Below are positions 15,728 to 24,399 of a stretch of 64,000 bases of DNA, one piece after another. Each line of letters opens with the position of its first letter. Position 1 is the first letter of the stretch. The stretch is from Candidatus Pelagibacter sp. Lineage in GTDB: Bacteria > Pseudomonadota > Alphaproteobacteria > Pelagibacterales > Pelagibacteraceae. The translations under genes were made by a program, and so were the position numbers. The notes under the pieces are model-generated. The model saw only the letters and a list, made by a program, of their open reading frames with translations. It was not told where the DNA came from and did no database searches. The stretch spans positions 62,001 through 126,000 of the forward strand of contig JAOJEG010000001.1 of assembly GCA_028226535.1 (NCBI GenBank), read 5' to 3'.

Positions 15728-18397
15728 CTAAATCATATTCCTTAAAACATATTGGAGTATGCCTCCATTTTTATAGTATTCTAATTCATTTTTCGTATCA
15801 ATTCTGCATAAAGTTTTAACCTTTTTGATATCCCCTGAGGCATATTTTATCTCAATAGTTACCTCATCAGATGGATTAATACCTTTTTCAACATCAAGAA
15901 CACTAATTAGTTCTGAACCAATTAAATTTAAGTTTTTTCTATTTAAATCTCTTGTGAATTGCAAAGGTAGAATTCCCATTCCTATTAAATTCGATCTATG
16001 TATACGCTCAAAACTTTCAGCTATCACTGCCTTAACGCCTAATAATTTTGTTCCTTTAGCTGCCCAGTCTCTTGAAGAGCCAGTTCCATACTCTTTGCCT
16101 CCAATAACTACTAAATCAGTTCCTCTTTTTTTATACTCAACGACAGCTTCATAAACAGGTAATACTTTTTCCTCTGGATATAACTTAGTAAATCCACCCT
16201 CAGTTCCAGGCGCCATCTCATTTCTTATTCTTATGTTAGCAAAAGTACCTCTCATCATCACTTCATGATTTCCTCTTCTTGATCCATAAGAGTTATAATC
16301 TTTTGGAAGTATTTGATGTTCCATAAAATATTCTCCAGTTGGACTTTCTTTTTGGATATTTCCAGCTGGCGAAATATGATCTGTAGTGACCATGTCTCCT
16401 AAAATTAATAAAGGTCTAGCATCTTTAATTTCTTTAAAACCTTCAGGTTCATCTGATAGGTTATCAAAGAAAGGTGGTTTTTTTACATATGTTGATCCTT
16501 CATCCCAACTGTAAATACTACTTTTTTCTGTTTGAATTTTTTGCCACTGACTAGGTCCTTCTGAAACATTTGAGTATCTCTCAATAAACATTTCTGCATT
16601 TAAAGATTGTTTTAAAGTATCTTCAATTTCTTTATTTGAAGGCCAGATATCTTTTAAGTAAATATCATTACCATCTTTATCTTTGCCAAGTGCATCTTTA
16701 TATAAATCAACTTCCATATGACCAGCTATTGCATAAGCAACAACAAGTGGAGGTGAAGCTAAATAATTTGCTTTAATATGAGGAGAAATTCTTCCCTCAA
16801 AGTTTCTATTTCCAGATAAAACTGAAACTGCATAAACATTTTCTTTTTGAATAGCATCTACAATATTTTCAGGTAATGGGCCTGAATTACCAATGCATGT
16901 TGTGCAACCATAACCTACTAAATTAAAGCCTAATTTATCTAAGTAAGTATTTAATCCTGCTTTTTCTAAGTAGTCAGTAACCACTTGAGAACCTGGTGCT
17001 AGAGAAGTTTTGACCCATGGTTTAACTTCTAATCCAAGCTCAACAGCTTTTTTAGCAAGTAATCCAGCTCCAATTAAAACATTTGGATTTGATGTGTTAG
17101 TACATGAAGTTATTGCTGCAATTAAAATTGAACCATCTTTAATTTCATAATCAGTATTTGAAACTTTTGAAATAGAGTGATTTTTTTTATTGGTTGCTTC
17201 TTCTAAAACTTTTTTAAATGAAGTTGGTGCATCTGTTAACAAAACTTTGTCCTGAGGTCTTTTTGGTCCAGAAATAGTGGGTACCACTGTAGACATGTCC
17301 AATGAAATAGTATCTGTAAATTCTATATCCTCACTTGCCCATAAACCTTGTTCTTTTGCATAGTGCTCAACTATATCAACTGTATGTTGATCTCTTCCTG
17401 AAAATTTTAAATATTTTAATGTTTCGTCATCAATAGGAAAAAAGCCACATGTTGCACCGTATTCAGGAGCCATATTTGCAATAGTTGCTCTATCAGCAAG
17501 AGTTAAATTTTTTAAACCCTCACCATAAAATTCAACAAATTTTCCAACCACACCTTTATCTCTTAACATTTTAACAACTGTTAAAACTAAGTCTGTTGCT
17601 GTTGTGCCTTCTGGCATTTTGTTTGTAACCTCAAAACCTATTACTTCTGGAATTAACATTGAAATGGGTTGTCCTAACATTCCTGCTTCTGCTTCAATAC
17701 CCCCTACTCCCCAACCTAAAACGGATAATCCATTAACCATTGTAGTATGACTATCAGTACCAACTAAAGTATCTGGGAATAAATATTTGTCTCCCTGAAA
17801 TTCCTCTGTCCAAACCACTTTAGATAAATACTCCAAATTTACTTGATGACAAATTCCAGTTCCTGGTGGAACTATTCTAAAATTATTAAATGCTTGTTGT
17901 CCCCATTTTAAAAAAGAATATCTTTCACCATTTCTTTCGAATTCTATATCAACATTTTTTTCAAACGAATCTGATTTGGCTGATTGATCCACTTGAACAG
18001 AGTGATCAATTACCAGATCAACAGCTGATAATGGATTGATGGTATTTGGGTCTTTATTTTTATCTTTTACAGCTTCTCTCATTGCTGCCAAATCTGCGAC
18101 TGCTGGAATACCTGTATAATCTTGAAGCAAAACTCTAGCAGGTCGATATGCTATTTCAGTGTTTGATTTTTTTGATTTTAACCATTCTTTTATAGAGTTA
18201 ATTTGATTTTTATTAACAGATAAATCATCTTCATATCTTAAAAGATTTTCCAAAAGAACTTTAAGAGATTTTGGAAGAGTAGAAATACCCTCTAAACCAT
18301 TTTTTTCTGCTTCTTTTAAAGAATAATATTTATATTCTTTATTATTGATTGAAATTTTTGCTAGTGAACTATAAGAATTTTTTTTTCCTGGTGTCAT
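15728..18397 (-). CDS. acnA: Aconitate hydratase A
   Basis: This 889-residue aconitase interconverts citrate and isocitrate in the TCA cycle. The [4Fe-4S] cysteines are C432 (TSCTNTSNP) and C498/C501 (GYGCTTCIGNSGPL), agreeing almost exactly with E. coli AcnA spacing. Other motifs are LVIDHSVQVD, PDTLVGTDSHTTMVNGL and the swivel-domain YGTGSSRDWAAKG and ESFERIHRSNLIGMG. The length is full for the AcnA/IRP branch, which can also bind RNA when the cluster is lost. It lies two bases before a YfgM-like gene and two after a LysE-like gene on the same strand. Confidence 0.96.
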   Translation of the reverse strand: MTPGKKNSYSSLAKISINNKEYKYYSLKEAEKNGLEGISTLPKSLKVLLENLLRYEDDLSVNKNQINSIKEWLKSKKSNTEIAYRPARVLLQDYTGIPAVADLAAMREAVKDKNKDPNTINPLSAVDLVIDHSVQVDQSAKSDSFEKNVDIEFERNGERYSFLKWGQQAFNNFRIVPPGTGICHQVNLEYLSKVVWTEEFQGDKYLFPDTLVGTDSHTTMVNGLSVLGWGVGGIEAEAGMLGQPISMLIPEVIGFEVTNKMPEGTTATDLVLTVVKMLRDKGVVGKFVEFYGEGLKNLTLADRATIANMAPEYGATCGFFPIDDETLKYLKFSGRDQHTVDIVEHYAKEQGLWASEDIEFTDTISLDMSTVVPTISGPKRPQDKVLLTDAPTSFKKVLEEATNKKNHSISKVSNTDYEIKDGSILIAAITSCTNTSNPNVLIGAGLLAKKAVELGLEVKPWVKTSLAPGSQVVTDYLEKAGLNTYLDKLGFNLVGYGCTTCIGNSGPLPENIVDAIQKENVYAVSVLSGNRNFEGRISPHIKANYLASPPLVVAYAIAGHMEVDLYKDALGKDKDGNDIYLKDIWPSNKEIEDTLKQSLNAEMFIERYSNVSEGPSQWQKIQTEKSSIYSWDEGSTYVKKPPFFDNLSDEPEGFKEIKDARPLLILGDMVTTDHISPAGNIQKESPTGEYFMEHQILPKDYNSYGSRRGNHEVMMRGTFANIRIRNEMAPGTEGGFTKLYPEEKVLPVYEAVVEYKKRGTDLVVIGGKEYGTGSSRDWAAKGTKLLGVKAVIAESFERIHRSNLIGMGILPLQFTRDLNRKNLNLIGSELISVLDVEKGINPSDEVTIEIKYASGDIKKVKTLCRIDTKNELEYYKNGGILQYVLRNMI

Positions 18398-18398
18398 G

Positions 18399-18992
18399 TT
18401 ATAAATAAAAAGTAATTATGCTTAATAAAAGAAGCAGTGACATAGCATAATTAAAATAATTAATAAATTTCTGATTTGTCGCGAATTTCCTTAGGAATTT
18501 ACCTAAAAATGTCCAAAGAGTGATGCTAGTGACCGAAACTAGTAAAGCTAAGATAATAATTTGAGTCGTATAATTTACAAAATTTTCTCCTGGGTTTATG
18601 TATGTAGAGACAACAATTATAGAAGCAATTACAGCTTTGGGATTTAAAAATTGAAAAATGAATGTCTCTATAAATTTTACAGGACTTTTATTTTTACCTT
18701 CCTGATTTTCTGATCCTGAAAATGAAATCTTATATGCTAAATAAATTAGAAATATTGTTCCTAAATATTTTAATACTATTTGAATAAGTGGATAAAGTTT
18801 AAAAATATTAATTAATCCTAAAGCTACACAAAGTAACAGAAATGGAAAACCAAAAGTGACACCAAATATATGTGGAAGTGTTCTTTTGATCCCAAAATTG
18901 AAACCAGAATAAAATGCAACAAAGTTATTAGGACCAGGTGTAAACGCAGCTACAATTCCAAATAAGATTATAGATAAAATTTCTGGATGCAT
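18399..18992 (-). CDS. LysE/RhtB family amino-acid exporter
   Basis: This 197-residue integral membrane protein has about six hydrophobic segments and the LysE-family N-terminal signature AFTPGPNNFVAFYSGFNFG. Family members export amino acids or related small metabolites by the proton-motive force. The substrate is not indicated by sequence. The gene starts three bases after the csaA-like gene and ends one base before the aconitase start, so it is in the same minus-strand operon. The length is normal for the family. Confidence 0.88.
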   Translation of the reverse strand: MHPEILSIILFGIVAAFTPGPNNFVAFYSGFNFGIKRTLPHIFGVTFGFPFLLLCVALGLINIFKLYPLIQIVLKYLGTIFLIYLAYKISFSGSENQEGKNKSPVKFIETFIFQFLNPKAVIASIIVVSTYINPGENFVNYTTQIIILALLVSVTSITLWTFLGKFLRKFATNQKFINYFNYAMSLLLLLSIITFYL

Positions 18993-18995
18993 TTA

Positions 18996-19337
18996 TTAAG
19001 CGATTGGCAAACCATTCTCAGATTTTTGCGATGGATGGACTAAAATTACTTTACCTTCTTTATCAATCGATCCCAATATAAGTACTTGCGACACCACGCC
19101 CGCAATATTTTTTTCAGCAAAATTACATACTCCAATAACTTGTTTTCCCTTAAGATTTTCCTCATTATAGTAATGAGTAATTTGAGCCGATGATTGCTTA
19201 ATTCCTATTTCTTCCCCAAAATCAACTTCAACAACTAAAGATGGTTTTCTTGCTTTCTCATTTTTCCTAACTGAAATGACTGTTCCAACACGAATATCAA
19301 CTTTATCAAAGTCATCAAAGGTAATTTGTTCTTTCAT
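18996..19337 (-). CDS. csaA: CsaA-type tRNA-binding domain protein
   Basis: This 113-residue protein is a stand-alone tRNA-binding OB-fold domain. FDKVDIRVGTVISV, QSSAQITHYYNEENLKGKQV, VIGVCNFAEKNIAGVVSQVL and the C-terminal PSQKSENGLPIA are typical of CsaA, a dimeric protein with proposed export-chaperone and tRNA-binding roles. It is the first gene of the minus-strand operon ending with YjbQ. The divergent M20 deacetylase gene starts only 27 bases away, so the two promoters must be very compact or lie partly inside coding sequence. Confidence 0.92.
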   Translation of the reverse strand: MKEQITFDDFDKVDIRVGTVISVRKNEKARKPSLVVEVDFGEEIGIKQSSAQITHYYNEENLKGKQVIGVCNFAEKNIAGVVSQVLILGSIDKEGKVILVHPSQKSENGLPIA

Positions 19338-19364
19338 ATAATTAATATATAGTAGAACTTAAAA

Positions 19365-20555
19365 ATGAGTACAGCAAATAATTCAGAACAATTATTCGAT
19401 AATTCAGTTAAAATCCTATCAGACCTCATAGGTTTTAAAACTATTTCAGGAGAAGATAATAGCTCATTAATTGATTATTGTGATGATATCTTAAAAAAAC
19501 TTGGGGCTACTTCATTTAGAACGTACGATGATGAAAAAAAAAGAGTAAATCTATTTGCAACATTAAAAGCTAAAAGTTCTCAAACAAAAAAACCAATAAT
19601 TCTATCTGGCCACACGGATGTGGTTCCAGTTTCAAAAGGATGGAGCTCAGATCCTTTCACGGCAACTATTAAAGGAGACAAGTTATATGGCAGAGGATCT
19701 TGTGATATGAAAGGATTTATTGCTTGTGCTTTAGCTTATGCACCTACTTTTTCAAAATCAAATTTAGATAGAGATATTCATTTTTCTTTCACTTTCGATG
19801 AAGAAACTGCATGTCAAGGAGCTCCTATATTAATAGAGGAATTAAAAAAAAGAGATATTAAAGATGGTATTTGTATTATTGGTGAACCAACTAATATGAA
19901 AATCATTGATGCTCATAAAGGATGTTATGAATATACAACGTATTTTAAAGGTTTAGCAGGACATAGTTCAGCACCGCATAAAGGAGTAAGTGCTGTTGAA
20001 TATGCATCAAGATATGTAAATAAATTAATTGAACTTAGAGAAAAACTTAAAGAAAGAGCACCAAAAGACTCTATTTTTGATCCGCCTCATTCAACGCTTT
20101 CTATTGGGGGTGTGTTTGGTGGTATCGCTCACAATGTAATTGCAGACAAGTGTCATGTTAATTGGGAAACAAGACCAGTTGTTAAAGAAGATGGTGTATT
20201 TTTAAATCAAGAAATTGATAAATATGCAAATGAAGTATTATTACCTGAAATGAAAAAAGTTTTTCCAAATGCTTCCATTGAAAAAGATATCATTGGTGAA
20301 ATAGTTGGATTTGATAGAGAGGATAAATCAGATGCTTGTGAATTAATCTCTAGTTTAACTGGTGACAATTCTAGACAAGTAGTTTCATTTGGAACTGAAG
20401 CAGGTCTATTTCAAGAAATAGGTATTAGTACAGTCGTGTGTGGCCCTGGATCAATTGAACAAGCTCATAAAATTGATGAGTTTATAGTTTTAGATGAACT
20501 TAAAAAATGTTTAAATCTTCTAAATGGAATTAATAAACAATCTATTCCTAATTAA
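19365..20555 (+). CDS. argE: M20 deacetylase, acetylornithine deacetylase-like
   Basis: This 396-residue M20 metallopeptidase-family amidohydrolase has the zinc ligands and catalytic residues in place: ILSGHTDVVPV, LYGRGSCDMKGF, FDEETACQGA, GEPTNMKIIDAHKG, AGHSSAPHKGVSAVE and the C-terminal GPGSIEQAHKIDEF. It best resembles ArgE, which removes acetate from N-acetylornithine, but related enzymes hydrolyse other N-acyl amino acids, including N-acetyl-diaminobutyrate from ectoine breakdown. An ALDH and agmatinase follow on the opposite strand, ending convergently with a four-base overlap. The arginine-biosynthesis genes are not nearby, so the symbol is a family-level call. Confidence 0.82.
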   Translation: MSTANNSEQLFDNSVKILSDLIGFKTISGEDNSSLIDYCDDILKKLGATSFRTYDDEKKRVNLFATLKAKSSQTKKPIILSGHTDVVPVSKGWSSDPFTATIKGDKLYGRGSCDMKGFIACALAYAPTFSKSNLDRDIHFSFTFDEETACQGAPILIEELKKRDIKDGICIIGEPTNMKIIDAHKGCYEYTTYFKGLAGHSSAPHKGVSAVEYASRYVNKLIELREKLKERAPKDSIFDPPHSTLSIGGVFGGIAHNVIADKCHVNWETRPVVKEDGVFLNQEIDKYANEVLLPEMKKVFPNASIEKDIIGEIVGFDREDKSDACELISSLTGDNSRQVVSFGTEAGLFQEIGISTVVCGPGSIEQAHKIDEFIVLDELKKCLNLLNGINKQSIPN

Positions 20556-21988
20556 TCGTTCCAACCACTTACCGCTTTAACCTCAAGATACTCTTCAAGC
20601 CCTAACTTACCAGCTTCACGACCAATACCAGAATGTTTATATCCACCAAATGGTGCATCAGGAGCCAAACCAGCACCATTAATATCAACCATTCCAGATC
20701 TAAGTTTTCTTGCAACTCTGTTTGCTTTTTCTTGATCTTGAGTTTGAATAAAATTTAAAAGTCCATAAGGAGTATCATTTGCAATTGCAATCGCTTCTTC
20801 CTCTGTCTCGAAAGGTATAATTGATAACACTGGTCCAAAAATTTCAGTTCTAGCAATTTGCATTTGATTATTCACATCTGCAAAAGCTGTTGGTTTTACA
20901 AAATAACCTTTGTCTAAACCATCAGGTTTACCTGTTCCACCCGCTACTAATTTTGCACCTTCATCAATTCCAACTTGAATTAAAGATTGAATCTTATCAA
21001 ACTGAGTTTTTGAAACTACGGGTCCTATATGATCACCCTCTTTTGTTGCCACATCAACTTTCATTGAATTTGCAAAATTTTTAACTCTTTCTACCGCTTC
21101 ATCATACATAGGTTTTTCAACCAACATTCTTGTTGGTGCATTACATGATTGTCCTGTATTTCTAAAACATCTTAAAGCTCCTCTTTCAACCGCCTCAGCG
21201 TCTGCATCTTTGAATATAATATTGGCTCCTTTGCCACCAAGTTCTAAACTTACTCTTTTAAAATCTTTTGCTGCATTTTCAGAAATTAAAGCACCTGCTC
21301 TTGTAGAGCCTGTAAATGAAACCATGTTAACATCTGGATGACTTGTTAATGCATCACCCGTCACAGCTCCATCACCATTAACTAAATTAAAAACACCTTT
21401 TGGTAATTTTATCTCATCAATCATCTCAGCTAATATCATAGAGGATAAAGGTGCAATTTCAGATGGCTTAAGGACCATTGTACAACCGGTTGCAATAGCT
21501 GGAATAACTTTTAGACAAACTTGGTTCATTGGCCAATTCCAAGGTGTGATCAATGCACAAACACCTTTTGGTTCATGTAAAATTTTATTATTTGGAGCAT
21601 GATCTCCTAATATTTCTTCAAACGTATATTCTTTTAAAACTCTAATATAAGATTTGATGTGACTTGCCCCTGTGCCTGCTTGAAGTTGAGTTGAAAAATC
21701 AATTGGAGCTCCCATTTCAAGTGAAATTGCTTGAGCCATGTCTGCCCATCTCTTTTTATAAATGTCATATAAAGCTTCTAAATATTCAAGTCTTTCTTCT
21801 TTTGATGAAAATGCCCAAGTCTCAAATGCTTTTTTTGCAGCACCTACGGCATCATTAACATCTTCAACTCCACCTAAAGATATTACTGCACACTCTTGTT
21901 CTGTTGATGGATCTATAACTTTATAATCATTAGGTTTTTTTGGAGCAACCCATTGACCATTAATATAAAAATTTTTTTTATCTAACAT
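20552..21988 (-). CDS. NAD(P)-dependent aldehyde dehydrogenase
   Basis: This 478-residue aldehyde dehydrogenase has ALITPWNWPMNQV, the cofactor loop MVSFTGSTRAGALI, the general base in SLELGGKGANIIF, the catalytic cysteine in NTGQSCNAPTRM and EIFGPVLSIIPF. It is a close paralogue of the enzyme at 35019-36449; I see about two-thirds identical residues in the central region. The aldehyde is not defined; betaine aldehyde, aminobutyraldehyde and succinate semialdehyde enzymes all look similar. It lies 20 bases after agmatinase on the same strand, so a role in oxidising an aminoaldehyde from putrescine is a reasonable guess. Confidence 0.9.
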   Translation of the reverse strand: MLDKKNFYINGQWVAPKKPNDYKVIDPSTEQECAVISLGGVEDVNDAVGAAKKAFETWAFSSKEERLEYLEALYDIYKKRWADMAQAISLEMGAPIDFSTQLQAGTGASHIKSYIRVLKEYTFEEILGDHAPNNKILHEPKGVCALITPWNWPMNQVCLKVIPAIATGCTMVLKPSEIAPLSSMILAEMIDEIKLPKGVFNLVNGDGAVTGDALTSHPDVNMVSFTGSTRAGALISENAAKDFKRVSLELGGKGANIIFKDADAEAVERGALRCFRNTGQSCNAPTRMLVEKPMYDEAVERVKNFANSMKVDVATKEGDHIGPVVSKTQFDKIQSLIQVGIDEGAKLVAGGTGKPDGLDKGYFVKPTAFADVNNQMQIARTEIFGPVLSIIPFETEEEAIAIANDTPYGLLNFIQTQDQEKANRVARKLRSGMVDINGAGLAPDAPFGGYKHSGIGREAGKLGLEEYLEVKAVSGWND

Positions 21989-22008
21989 TTCTTATAACTA
22001 TCCTTTCT

Positions 22009-22968
22009 TTATGATTTTGCAAATAGATTTGTAAGCTCGTAAACAATTGTTGCAGCTGCTAGAGATGTAACTTCTGCATGATCGTATGCAGGTGAAACTT
22101 CAACAACATCAGCAGAAACCAAATTTAATCCTGAAAGTCCTCTTAAGACATTTACCATTTCTCTTGTGGTCATTCCTGCGATCTCTGGTGTCCCTGTACC
22201 TGGGGCAAAAGCAGGATCAAGTACATCAATATCGATTGATAAATATAAAAGATTATCACCAACTCTTTTTTTAATTCTTTCCGCAATTTTATCTGTTCCC
22301 TCTGTTTGAAATTCATCGCAGTGAATTATTTTAAACCCAAAACTTTCATCATTTTTAATATCATCTCTGCTATAAAGTGGACCTCTAATACCAACATGCA
22401 TTGAAGCGTCATCTAAAAATAATCCCTCTTCTCTAGCTCTTCTAAAAGGAGTTCCGTGTGTATAAGGAGCACCAAAATAAGTGTCCCAAGTGTCTAGATG
22501 TGCATCAAAATGAACTAATGAAACTGGTCCATTACATTTCTTATTGATAGCTCTAAGAAGTGGCACAGCAATGGTGTGGTCACCACCTAAACTAATTATA
22601 CCACCCACTTTATTTAACAAGTCAGTTGCTCCAGCTTCGATTTGTTTTATAGCTTCATCAATACTAAATGGATTGCAGGTAATATCTCCTGCATCAGCCA
22701 CTTGCTGTACTTTAAAAGGTTCAACATCATAACTTGGATGATAATTAGTTCTTAAGTGTCTTGAAGCTTGTCGAATACTTTGTGGTCCAAATCTTGCACC
22801 TGGTCTGTAACTTGTGCCAGCGTCAAATGGCACACCTACAATTGCAACATCACAACTTTCAACATCCCTTAACTCTGGTAGTCTTGCGAATGTTGATGGA
22901 CCTGCAAATCTTGGAACTTTTGTTCCACTAACAGGTTGAATTGGGTTTTTGTTACGTTCTTTTTTCAT
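22009..22968 (-). CDS. speB: Agmatinase
   Basis: This 319-residue ureohydrolase has the binuclear manganese motifs SLGGDHTIAVPL, VHFDAHLDTWD and SIDIDVLDPAFAPGTGTPE. The spacing and length fit agmatinase, which makes putrescine and urea from agmatine, although guanidinobutyrase and related amidinohydrolases share these motifs. The start ATG is supported by position; an extra 20-30 residues precede the conserved FARLPEL region. It is transcribed with the aldehyde dehydrogenase 20 bases downstream. No arginine decarboxylase gene is present in the window. Confidence 0.85.
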   Translation of the reverse strand: MKKERNKNPIQPVSGTKVPRFAGPSTFARLPELRDVESCDVAIVGVPFDAGTSYRPGARFGPQSIRQASRHLRTNYHPSYDVEPFKVQQVADAGDITCNPFSIDEAIKQIEAGATDLLNKVGGIISLGGDHTIAVPLLRAINKKCNGPVSLVHFDAHLDTWDTYFGAPYTHGTPFRRAREEGLFLDDASMHVGIRGPLYSRDDIKNDESFGFKIIHCDEFQTEGTDKIAERIKKRVGDNLLYLSIDIDVLDPAFAPGTGTPEIAGMTTREMVNVLRGLSGLNLVSADVVEVSPAYDHAEVTSLAAATIVYELTNLFAKS

Positions 22969-23018
22969 TTATAAACAAAATGTACCACATTCTTTTTAAA
23001 TCGAATATCATCTAAATT

Positions 23019-23747
23019 ATGTTTGTGAGGATTTTTAAGCTAGTTTTAATATCATTTTTTTTAATAACCTCTGCAAATTCAAATTCTATTTATAATCTGA
23101 TCAAAATCCCAAATTTAGAAATCTATGAATTAAAAACTCCTAATAAACTTAAATATTTTTATGCAACGAAACCATTTAGACTCGGAATTCAAAAAAACAT
23201 TGCTTGCACAAACTCAGATCAAAAAACTTATGATGAAAAATATCAGATAATTTCAAAAAATTTAAATAGGTATTCAAAAGAATTTTTAAGAAATATTAAC
23301 CTTAGATATATTGTAATGTGTGAGAACTTATCTATCTCCGGAATAAATACAGCAGGAATTCCAGATCATATAATGAAAACATTAATAATAGATCTAAAAT
23401 TTAATGAAAAATATTTTGAAAGAGTAATACACCATGAATTATTTCATATCATTAACGATAACTTTAAAGATTTATTTAATGAAGATGAATGGAAAAAGTT
23501 TAATAAACCTAGTTTTAGGTATGCAGATTGCTCTACTTGCTCAAAAAAATTAGGACTTGAGACTTATAAAAACACTAATGGTTTTTTTACTGAATATTCA
23601 ATGACAATTCCTTCTGAGGATATGGCTGAAGTATTTTCACATTTAATAACCGGAAATTATAAAATTTCTGATGATAAAATTTTGAATAAAAAAATAAAAT
23701 TTATAAAAGATAAGTTAAAAGAAATTGATAATACTTTTGTATTTTAA
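23019..23747 (+). CDS. Secreted putative zinc metallopeptidase-like protein
   Basis: This 242-residue protein of unknown family has an N-terminal signal peptide (about residues 1-22, hydrophobic KLVLISFFLITSANS), so it is probably periplasmic. A zinc-protease motif HELFH is at residues 139-143, and a later EDMAEVFSHL segment may give the third ligand. A C-x-x-C pair (DCSTCSK) lies between them, perhaps a disulfide or metal site. It is two bases upstream of the cyclophilin gene, suggesting both act on proteins outside the cytoplasm. The peptidase role is inferred from the motif only. Confidence 0.65.
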   Translation: MFVRIFKLVLISFFLITSANSNSIYNLIKIPNLEIYELKTPNKLKYFYATKPFRLGIQKNIACTNSDQKTYDEKYQIISKNLNRYSKEFLRNINLRYIVMCENLSISGINTAGIPDHIMKTLIIDLKFNEKYFERVIHHELFHIINDNFKDLFNEDEWKKFNKPSFRYADCSTCSKKLGLETYKNTNGFFTEYSMTIPSEDMAEVFSHLITGNYKISDDKILNKKIKFIKDKLKEIDNTFVF

Positions 23748-23749
23748 AT

Positions 23750-24394
23750 ATGATAAAAAAAATTAAAGCATCATTTCATGAAAAATTAATTTTAACTTTT
23801 TTAATTTTACTAGTAATTTTTGCTTTAAGTTTTACTATTTTGATCAATAATAAATGTTTATTTGTAAAAAATTTTCAACCTCAAAAAATAAATTTTGAAA
23901 AACCTAATAATATTGTTGTTCTAAATGCTGAGTGTGGAAATGTTATAATTGAACTCTATCCTGAAATAGCTCCAAATGGAGTTGAACGATTTAAAAAATT
24001 AATTAATTTAAAAGCATATGACAACGTAGCTTTCCACAGAGTAATTAAAGATAAACTTGTTCAGGCAGGAGATCTAGAGTTTGGCAAAAAAGAGCAATTA
24101 AATTATGGAAAAATTGGAACTGGTAAATCTAGTCTTGGCACAATCAAATCAGAAGTGGATGCTGAGTTTGATTTTAAAAGAGGTACCGTTGGTTTAGCAA
24201 GAACACTAAAATATGATACTGAAGATAGTCAGTTTTTTATTATTCTTGATGACGAACCATTATTTGAGGGGGAATATACTCCAATAGGAAAAGTGATTTA
24301 TGGTATTAAAGTACTTGAAAAGATTAGATACTCTCATAGATCCGAATATGTCCTTAGACCTGATTTTATAAACACAATTAGAATGTTTAGGTAA
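23750..24394 (+). CDS. Membrane-anchored cyclophilin-type peptidyl-prolyl isomerase
   Basis: This 214-residue protein has one N-terminal transmembrane helix (about residues 14-32) followed by a bacterial cyclophilin domain. Recognisable elements are VVLNAECGNVIIELYPEIAP, VAFHRVI with the catalytic arginine, and SQFFIILDDEP. The anchor implies a periplasmic location facing the outer membrane, where it would assist folding of exported proteins. It starts two bases after the HExxH protein and ends five bases from the convergent FadN-like gene. The active-site tryptophan seen in cyclophilin A is not evident, as in many bacterial members. Confidence 0.87.
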   Translation: MIKKIKASFHEKLILTFLILLVIFALSFTILINNKCLFVKNFQPQKINFEKPNNIVVLNAECGNVIIELYPEIAPNGVERFKKLINLKAYDNVAFHRVIKDKLVQAGDLEFGKKEQLNYGKIGTGKSSLGTIKSEVDAEFDFKRGTVGLARTLKYDTEDSQFFIILDDEPLFEGEYTPIGKVIYGIKVLEKIRYSHRSEYVLRPDFINTIRMFR

Positions 24395-24399
24395 AAAAA

